From NCBI GenBank assembly GCA_027064405.1, contig JAMOPP010000090.1, positions 1-11,813 on the forward strand: a stretch of DNA of 11,813 nucleotides. Reading direction: 5' to 3'. Positions 1 through 4,634 of the stretch are shown piece by piece. Position 1 is the first letter of the stretch, and each line of letters begins with the position of its first letter. The notes under the pieces are model-generated. The model was not told where the DNA came from. It saw only the letters and a list, made by a program, of their open reading frames with translations, and searched no databases. This DNA is from Desulfurellales bacterium. Its GTDB lineage: Bacteria; Campylobacterota_A; Desulfurellia; Desulfurellales; Hippeaceae. The position numbers and the translations under genes were made by a program.

Positions 1-444
1 AACGAAAGTAAATTAATCGAGGAGCGAGATTATGAAATCGTTGGCATAGATATAGACTCAAAAGCAATAGAAAAAGCAAAACTTGGTGTTTTTTCTAAAA
101 GGAGCGTGCAATTTGTTCCGCCGCATATATTAAGAAAATACTTCACTCAAAACGGCAATACATATAAAATAAGTGATTTTTTAAGGGATGTTATAGATTT
201 TAGAACGGTCAATGTTATGGATAAAATAGCTATGAAAAAACTTGGCAAATTTGATGTTATATTCTCGAGAAATATGCTCATATACTTCGATGACGCAAGC
301 AGAAAGGCAACGGCTATGACATACTACGAAATGCTTAAACATGGTGGATATGTATTCTTGGGACACGCAGAGAGTATGAGTAGAATTGTGTCTGTCTTTA
401 AAACAGTTAAAGTAAAAAATTCTATAGTCTATAAAAAGGTGTAG
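1..444 (+). CDS. cheR: CheR chemotaxis protein methyltransferase (5'-truncated)
   Basis: The last 147 residues of a CheR-type enzyme, which uses S-adenosylmethionine to methylate glutamates of chemoreceptors in the cytoplasm. The frame is open from base 1, so the start and the N-terminal helical domain are outside the window; about half of the usual 270-290 residues is visible. Seen directly: the SAM-binding acidic loop GIDIDSKAIEKA, the family pattern LGVF followed by a KYF segment, the core strand FDVIFSRNMLIYFDD, and the C-terminal GGYVFLGHAES. These are the order and wording of CheR family blocks. The TAG stop is followed 12 nt later by the next gene, with a GAAGGGG ribosome site in the gap, so it is probably co-transcribed with the STAS-like and ParA genes. 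An internal GTG at 106 is not the start, because coding similarity continues upstream of it. Confidence 0.93.
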   Translation, partial: NESKLIEERDYEIVGIDIDSKAIEKAKLGVFSKRSVQFVPPHILRKYFTQNGNTYKISDFLRDVIDFRTVNVMDKIAMKKLGKFDVIFSRNMLIYFDDASRKATAMTYYEMLKHGGYVFLGHAESMSRIVSVFKTVKVKNSIVYKKV

Positions 445-456
445 AAGGGGTGATAA

Positions 457-690
457 ATGAAGATTGAAGACAAAAAGCTAATCATAGACCAACCCATAGA
501 AAACGAACGACTTGAAGAATTTATGAATTTACTCAAACAAAACGACACCGAAAGCATTATTATTCAAAATCCACAACTCGATTCATCAATTATTCAGGCT
601 ATAATGTGTTTTGCAAAAGACAAAGCGATAGAATGTAGTGATACTTTTTTAAGTAAGGTTTTTGATAATACCATCTATATAGAGGAATAA
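457..690 (+). CDS. Small STAS-like protein in chemotaxis cluster
   Basis: A 77-residue soluble protein with no signal peptide or membrane segment. Residues 42-50 (DSSIIQAIM) resemble the phosphorylation loop of STAS/anti-anti-sigma domains such as SpoIIAA (DSSG followed by a hydrophobic helix), which makes Ser43 or Ser44 the candidate phosphorylated residue. The preceding strand SIIIQ and the N-terminal strand KLIID also fit a STAS fold. It is shorter than a normal STAS domain (about 100 residues), with abbreviated ends. ATG at 457 is supported by AAGGGG at 445-450. It sits between cheR and a ParA gene with gaps of 12 and 4 nt, so a role as a small regulatory or adaptor protein in the chemosensory complex is likely by context. 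The family assignment is from the motif only; a domain search could overturn it. Confidence 0.6.
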   Translation: MKIEDKKLIIDQPIENERLEEFMNLLKQNDTESIIIQNPQLDSSIIQAIMCFAKDKAIECSDTFLSKVFDNTIYIEE

Positions 691-694
691 AACA

Positions 695-1447
695 TTGATA
701 ACGATTCTTGCCGCAAACAGAAAAGGTGGTGTAGGAAAAACAACAACAGCTGTGAATCTTGCAGCATGGCTTGGCAGAATGGGAAAAAAAACACTGCTAA
801 TAGATATGGACACACAGGGACATCTTCAATATGGATTAGGATTTAAAAAACCTTTTGACAAAGGCATTCACGAAACATTAAAGAACGGAAATATTCTCGA
901 AATAATTCATACTACGGACTTTGAAAATTTGGATTTGATTCCCGCAAGTATAAATTTTGATGTATCTTTACTGGGAGATAACAAAACGCTACTAAAAAAA
1001 AGATTTGAAGATAGTAAGATAGATGAAATATACGATATATGCATCATAGACACGCCACCAACAAGCGATACTATTATATTTAACGCATTAAGCGTCGGGA
1101 ATTACGCTTTGGTTCCTATGCAGACAGAACATTTAGGCTTGATAGGAGTTATGCAGTTTTTGAAGATATTTTATAAAATGGCTCCAAGAATTAATTCAAA
1201 CTTCAAACTCTTAGGTGTAGTTCCTACTATGTTTAATAAGTCAATGAAAGAGCATAAAGTTATAATAGAAAATCTAAAAAAATATGTAAGCAAAAACAGA
1301 GTATTTGAGCCTATTAGAAAAGATTTCAAGTTGTCCAATGCATTTGCTTTAGGCAAACCGATTATGTATGTAGATAACAGGTGTAGAGGCTCGAAGGACT
1401 ATAAAAAACTTGCCGAATCGGTTATTGAGAAACTTAATCTAAAATAG
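695..1447 (+). CDS. ParA/Soj-family MinD-like ATPase
   Basis: A 250-residue P-loop ATPase of the ParA/MinD superfamily. The deviant Walker A box KGGVGKTT (residues 10-17) has both the signature lysine K10 and the catalytic K15; a second motif IDMDTQGH lies at 36-43 (the usual DxDPQG with Thr for Pro); Walker B is DICIIDTPP (114-122). There is no N-terminal DNA-binding extension, so it is the short chromosomal/Soj type. The start is TTG at 695, with GAGG at 682-685 giving a 9-nt spacing, 4 nt after the upstream stop. Such ATPases form dimers that bind DNA or membrane and position cargo. Next to cheR and a STAS-like gene, the most likely cargo is a chemosensory array, as for Vibrio ParC or Rhodobacter PpfA; that function is inferred from context. 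No parB or parS site is seen beside it. Confidence 0.85.
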   Translation: MITILAANRKGGVGKTTTAVNLAAWLGRMGKKTLLIDMDTQGHLQYGLGFKKPFDKGIHETLKNGNILEIIHTTDFENLDLIPASINFDVSLLGDNKTLLKKRFEDSKIDEIYDICIIDTPPTSDTIIFNALSVGNYALVPMQTEHLGLIGVMQFLKIFYKMAPRINSNFKLLGVVPTMFNKSMKEHKVIIENLKKYVSKNRVFEPIRKDFKLSNAFALGKPIMYVDNRCRGSKDYKKLAESVIEKLNLK

Positions 1448-1789
1448 TTTATTCCGCTTTCTATCAACCTCCAAAAGAAAAGTATTTAGATTTAACGACT
1501 CTGTCCCCCCTTATATTTTTTTATTAGCATTGGGCTTTTTAATTGTAAATAAAATTAGCTTATTTATAACGAATAAATTAAATAAAGTGTTACTGTTTTT
1601 TGTAAATTCAACTGCTTAATGATACAAAAATAGTGTATCGCAAACACTTTTGTCAAATTTATTTGTAAAAGTATTTAAAGATATCTTGCAAGAGAGGTAC
1701 TCCCCTATTGCTTTTTTAATTTTCACTACTTACCTTTTTTTACACATATATAAATATATTTTTATATACAAAAAATTTGTTAAAAATGC
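1448..1789. other. AT-rich intergenic spacer
   Basis: About 340 nt with no credible gene on either strand. It contains CTGTCCCCCC at 1500-1509 followed by a T-rich run, overlapping small inverted repeats (GATACA 1621-1626 with TGTATC 1634-1639, and AGTGT 1632-1636 with ACACT 1644-1648, which cannot both form), a possible terminator at 1688-1717, and an AT-only inverted repeat TATATAAA/TTTATATA at 1747-1754 and 1761-1768. The last piece lies just upstream of the -35 box at 1790 and could act as an UP element. Confidence 0.6.
1688..1717 (+). terminator. Possible Rho-independent terminator
   Basis: GCAA (1688-1691) pairs with TTGC (1708-1711). The stem continues with mismatches to GG/CC around a TACT loop and is followed by TTTTTT at 1712-1717. 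The imperfect stem and the 240-nt distance from the ParA stop make it tentative. Confidence 0.38.
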
Positions 1790-1818
1790 TTGACATTTTG
1801 TTGCATATTTAATATATT
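1790..1818 (+). promoter_or_regulatory. Sigma-70 promoter of fmdE-tauE-arsR operon
   Basis: A perfect -35 box TTGACA at 1790-1795, a 17-nt spacer, and a -10 box TATATT at 1813-1818 (5 of 6 to consensus). The upstream DNA is A/T tracts. Transcription would start near 1824-1826, giving a leader of about 35 nt before the ATG at 1860. Confidence 0.82.
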
Positions 1819-1835
1819 CCAATATTAGAATATAT
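1812..1835. promoter_or_regulatory. Palindromic operator overlapping the -10 box (ArsR-type)
   Basis: ATATATTC (1812-1819) and GAATATAT (1828-1835) are exact inverted repeats around an 8-nt centre. The core is ATTC-N8-GAAT, the form described for operators of SqrR/BigR-type ArsR repressors. It covers the -10 box and the expected transcription start, so a bound dimer would block initiation. The third gene of the operon encodes an ArsR-family protein, the obvious candidate to bind here. The repeat is seen directly; the binding protein is inferred. Confidence 0.68.
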
Positions 1836-1859
1836 GAATTATTGAATGGAGGTATTGGT

Positions 1860-2534
1860 ATGGTTAATCCAAAAGATTATCTTGAGATGGGGATTAAGTT
1901 TCATGGGCATAAATGTCCGGCTCAACCTATGGGTCTAAGAGCCGGTGCAATTGCTATGAATAAACTAAATGTTGAAAGATCAAAATCATCTGAGCTTATA
2001 TGTCTTGTTGAAATAGGTTTTGATCATTGTGCTACATGTTTTGCAGACGGTGTTCAGGTAATAACAGGTTGCACATTTGGTAAAGGAAATATTTACAGAT
2101 TAAACTACGGCAAATTTGGAGTAACACTTATAGACAAAAAGAACAAAAAGGCTGTAAGGGTTGTGCCTAAAGCGGAAGCGATGGAGAGGAATAAGGTTTC
2201 TCCGTTTTTTACGGAATATAGAATGAAGGGTGTTCCTGCAGAAGGTGTTCCGGCGGAAGTTGTTGACCCTTTGATAGAAAGAATAATGAACGCTTCGGAT
2301 GATGAACTCTTTAATGTAAGCAATATTTTTGATTATGATTTCAAAGACTCTCCCCATCCTTTTAAAACGACAAGATGTTCTGTCTGTGGAGAGTTTGTTC
2401 TTGAACACTACGCACATATAGTTGACGGAAAACCGGTATGTGAATATTGCTACAATAAACAGCTGGGATACGATACAATAGATACCATCCAGCCTACTGT
2501 TGCAAAAAAAATAATAAGTGTTCCGTTGAAATAG
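1860..2534 (+). CDS. FmdE-family protein with C-terminal zinc finger
   Basis: A 224-residue cytoplasmic protein. The FmdE domain shows HGHKCP at 15-20, a Cys pair in HCATC (56-60), DGVQ (63-66) and TGCTFGKGN (69-77), the metal- and ligand-binding blocks of the family named after subunit E of formylmethanofuran dehydrogenase. A C-terminal four-cysteine zinc finger follows: C173/C176 and C194/C197. In bacteria without methanogenesis the role of such proteins is not settled; links with molybdenum or tungsten enzymes have been proposed. ATG at 1860 is chosen because GGAGG at 1848-1852 sits 7 nt before it; the in-frame TTG at 1842 would place the ribosome site inside the gene. It is first in an apparent operon with a TauE permease and an ArsR regulator. 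Residues 124-133 are a duplicated GVPAE. Family assignment is firm; function is open. Confidence 0.88.
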   Translation: MVNPKDYLEMGIKFHGHKCPAQPMGLRAGAIAMNKLNVERSKSSELICLVEIGFDHCATCFADGVQVITGCTFGKGNIYRLNYGKFGVTLIDKKNKKAVRVVPKAEAMERNKVSPFFTEYRMKGVPAEGVPAEVVDPLIERIMNASDDELFNVSNIFDYDFKDSPHPFKTTRCSVCGEFVLEHYAHIVDGKPVCEYCYNKQLGYDTIDTIQPTVAKKIISVPLK

Positions 2535-2553
2535 ACTATTTGTTTAACAATAG

Positions 2554-2586
2554 AGCAGGAAAGTGATAAAAACGCATTTTCCTGCT
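2554..2586 (+). other. Intercistronic hairpin between fmdE and tauE
   Basis: AGCAGGAAAGTG (2554-2565) pairs with CGCATTTTCCTGCT (outer part to 2586) in a 12-bp stem with one G-U pair and a 9-nt loop. The bases after it (TGGATTATTG) are not a U tract, so it is not a standard terminator. It lies 20 nt after the fmdE stop and 26 nt before the tauE start, where it could protect or process mRNA and set different levels of the two proteins. Confidence 0.6.
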
Positions 2587-2612
2587 TGGATTATTGTGGA
2601 TAGGGTGTGTTT

Positions 2613-3374
2613 ATGTCATATTCTCTTATGATACTGGTTTTTGCTATAATTTGGGCTGCGTCGTTTCTCTTTGCTATGCTTGGTTTGGGCGGAGGAATGG
2701 TGTATGTGCCGGTTATGAAATGGCTCGGTTTTGATTTTAAATCTGTTGCCATACCTGTAGGGCTTCTGCTTAACGGTTTAAACACCGCTCTTGCTATGAT
2801 ACCTTTTCATAAAGCTCATTTAATAGATTATAAGGGCGCTTTACCTTTTGCACTTTCTGCAATTATTTTTGCGCCGATAGGGGCATATACGGTTCAGTTT
2901 ATACCTACAAGAATAGTGTTGATTTTATTTATCATAGCTGTATTAACAGCCGCTGCCAAGGTTTTTATATCATCAAAAGGTAAAGATGAAGAAAATTTAA
3001 TAGATTTAAAAAAGCGACTTATCTATGGAGGATTTGCGGGTGCCTTGATAGGTTTTGCCGGAGGAATGCTTGGAATTGGCGGTGGATTTTTGGCAGCTCC
3101 TATCTTAATGAGTATGGGCTATTCCGCAAAAAGGGCAGCAGGAACAACAGCTTATGTTGTGACATTTTCATCTATAAGCGGATTTTTGGGACATGTTGCC
3201 GAAGGTCATTTTGACCCTTTATTGACGGGCGTTCTCATTGTTGCCGTTTTGCTCGGCTCGCAGCTTGGAGCTCGCTTTACCGTAAAGAAAGCCAATCCTA
3301 AGATGATAAAGCGGGTATATGTTGCAATTTTACTTGTTGTTGCAATTAAATTAACCATTGGTCTTTTAAAATGA
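2613..3374 (+). CDS. TauE/SafE-family membrane permease
   Basis: A 253-residue, very hydrophobic inner-membrane protein with about eight predicted membrane segments in two halves. The family hallmark is seen twice, showing the internal duplication: GLGGGMVYVPVM at 24-35 and GIGGGFLAAPIL at 154-165. A charged cytoplasmic-type linker (SSKGKDEENLIDLKKR, about 120-135) joins the halves. The length is typical of TauE/SafE (PF01925) proteins, proposed to export sulfite, sulfoacetate or related C2 sulfur compounds; other members carry different anions, so substrate is inferred. ATG at 2613 is preferred because AGGG at 2602-2605 is 7 nt upstream; the in-frame GTG at 2607 almost touches that site. Placement between an FmdE protein and an ArsR repressor, behind an operator-controlled promoter, suggests regulated export of a toxic or signal anion. 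Confidence 0.88.
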   Translation: MSYSLMILVFAIIWAASFLFAMLGLGGGMVYVPVMKWLGFDFKSVAIPVGLLLNGLNTALAMIPFHKAHLIDYKGALPFALSAIIFAPIGAYTVQFIPTRIVLILFIIAVLTAAAKVFISSKGKDEENLIDLKKRLIYGGFAGALIGFAGGMLGIGGGFLAAPILMSMGYSAKRAAGTTAYVVTFSSISGFLGHVAEGHFDPLLTGVLIVAVLLGSQLGARFTVKKANPKMIKRVYVAILLVVAIKLTIGLLK

Positions 3375-3410
3375 TTGATTGTGAGATAAAAGTTTAATAT
3401 AGTAAAGGGT

Positions 3411-3761
3411 ATGGAAGTTTTTGAGTTTAAAACGCAGATTGTGAAGGCTTTGTCAAATCCGATACGCTTTGCAATCTGCGAATATTTGTTGAGTGTAGAA
3501 TCGCCAATATGTGTAAATCATATAGCCGAGCATTTTCATCTTAACCAGTCGAGTGTGTCAAAGCATCTTTCCATTCTTCAAAATGTAGCTATTGTCAATA
3601 TTAAAAAAGACAATGTTTATGTAAGGTATTACATAAATGACAAGGAAGCACTTAAATGTTTTATGGATGCTGTTAATAAGTTGAGTGAAAACAAAATAAA
3701 ACAGCATTCTAATATTTATGACAGTTTTTATAATTCTACCGAAGTAAAGTTTGAAAATTGA
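3411..3761 (+). CDS. ArsR-family winged-helix repressor
   Basis: A 116-residue dimeric DNA-binding protein. ALSNPIRFAICEYL (13-26) is the typical ArsR N-terminal helix, HIAEHFHLNQSSVSKHLSILQ (37-57, recognition helix about 45-57) is the helix-turn-helix, and KKDNVYVRYYI (65-75) is the wing. Cysteines are C23, C34 and C83. C34 aligns with the first Cys of the ArsR metal-box CxC, but the second position is N36, so the classic arsenite/cadmium site is incomplete. YgaV/BigR-type sensing cysteines would fall at about residues 24 and 92; C23 is one off and the other is Ser. The ATG has only 1 nt between GGG (3407-3409) and the start, a weak arrangement that may keep repressor levels low. It starts 36 nt after tauE and is probably the autorepressor acting at the 1812-1835 palindrome. 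The inducer is unknown. Confidence 0.9.
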   Translation: MEVFEFKTQIVKALSNPIRFAICEYLLSVESPICVNHIAEHFHLNQSSVSKHLSILQNVAIVNIKKDNVYVRYYINDKEALKCFMDAVNKLSENKIKQHSNIYDSFYNSTEVKFEN

Positions 3762-3762
3762 G

Positions 3763-3801
3763 CGTTAAAGTTATATAATTACTTAGCGGTTTTTTATTTT
3801 T
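3763..3801 (+). terminator. Rho-independent terminator after arsR
   Basis: CGTTAA-(A)-GT at 3763-3771 pairs with ACTTAGCG at 3781-3788 (8 bp, one bulged A, one G-U pair) and is followed by TTTTTTATTTTT. It starts 2 nt after the arsR stop and closes the fmdE-tauE-arsR operon. Confidence 0.65.
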
Positions 3802-3911
3802 AAAATGGTGATAATTAAGACTTATTAAACAAAAAACAAGATATATTAAGAAACCGTGGTAGTGTAAGAAGATTTTTTAATAAACGATAAAATTTTTAAG
3901 AGGGAGCGGTT

Positions 3912-4580
3912 ATGAATGTATCTGAAGCTATAAAGTCGAGGTTTTCGGTCAGAGCTTATTTGGATAAAAAAGTTGACAGAGAAGTAATATATAAACTGCT
4001 TGATGTTGCGAGATTTTCACCCTCAGGTCACAATATACAGCCTTGGGAGGTTATGGTTTTAACGGGTAAGTCAAAGGATAATCTATCAAATAAATTGATT
4101 GAGGATGTAAAAAGCAAAAGAGAAAGGGTGTATGACTACGAATATGCAATAAAAAATATGCCTGCATATATAAATAAAAGAAGAAAGGCGTGTAATGCAA
4201 AAATTTTCACTCATAAACATATAGACCCTAAAAAAGATAAAGAGGCACTGAATGAGCATATACTTGAGAATTTCAGATTTTTTAACGCCCCCGTCGAGCT
4301 TTTAATTTTAATGGATAAAAATTTAGGCGACGGTGCGTATATAGATATCGGAATGTTTGCTCAGAGCATAATGCTCGCCGCTTTGGACTTTGGCTTGGCC
4401 ACCTGTGCTCAGGCTTCCATATCCGCATACGCTGATACTATTCATAGGGAGTTGGATATACCACAGAATAAAATAGTTCTTTTTGGTCTTTCACTGGGTT
4501 ATCCTGATACGGAAAATTATATCAATAAGCTGAGAATGGATAGAGAAGAGGTTGAAAATTTCACAAAATTCTTAGATTAG
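3912..4580 (+). CDS. Nitroreductase-family FMN oxidoreductase
   Basis: A 222-residue flavoprotein of the NfsA/NfnB-like nitroreductase superfamily, expected to be a cytoplasmic FMN dimer that takes electrons from NAD(P)H. Seen: the N-terminal FMN-phosphate block SRFSVRAY (9-16), SPSGHNIQPWEVMVLTG (36-52), GLATCAQAS (161-169) and the C-terminal GLSLGYPD (192-199), all in the usual order and spacing. The insert at roughly 80-125 is rich in Lys/His and helical. The start is ATG 3912 with AGGGAG at 3901-3906. The 150-nt upstream gap holds the arsR terminator and AT-rich DNA with a weak -10-like TATATT at 3842-3847 but no good -35 box. Substrate cannot be read from sequence: nitro compounds, quinones or a biosynthetic substrate are possible. 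recG follows in the same frame beyond the TAG stop. Confidence 0.88.
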   Translation: MNVSEAIKSRFSVRAYLDKKVDREVIYKLLDVARFSPSGHNIQPWEVMVLTGKSKDNLSNKLIEDVKSKRERVYDYEYAIKNMPAYINKRRKACNAKIFTHKHIDPKKDKEALNEHILENFRFFNAPVELLILMDKNLGDGAYIDIGMFAQSIMLAALDFGLATCAQASISAYADTIHRELDIPQNKIVLFGLSLGYPDTENYINKLRMDREEVENFTKFLD

Positions 4581-4634
4581 AAGAGAGAAAAAATAGAGAC
4601 GATTATAAAAAAATTAAACAACCTTGAAAGCAGA

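Noticed and set aside
106..108. GTG 106 as the start of cheR
   Set aside because: The frame upstream to base 1 encodes the conserved SAM-binding part, so the gene is cut by the window edge.
1842..1859. TTG 1842 as the start of fmdE
   Set aside because: The GGAGG at 1848-1852 would fall inside the coding region, and it is ideally spaced for ATG 1860.
2100..2417. Minus-strand open frames opposite fmdE (2100-2417 and 2105-2323)
   Set aside because: They lie wholly antisense to a gene with clear FmdE motifs, have no ribosome site, and one is unusually rich in Arg and Phe as expected for a shadow frame.
3842..3847. TATATT as the -10 box of a nitroreductase promoter
   Set aside because: No acceptable -35 box lies 16-18 nt upstream; in AT-rich DNA such hexamers are common by chance.
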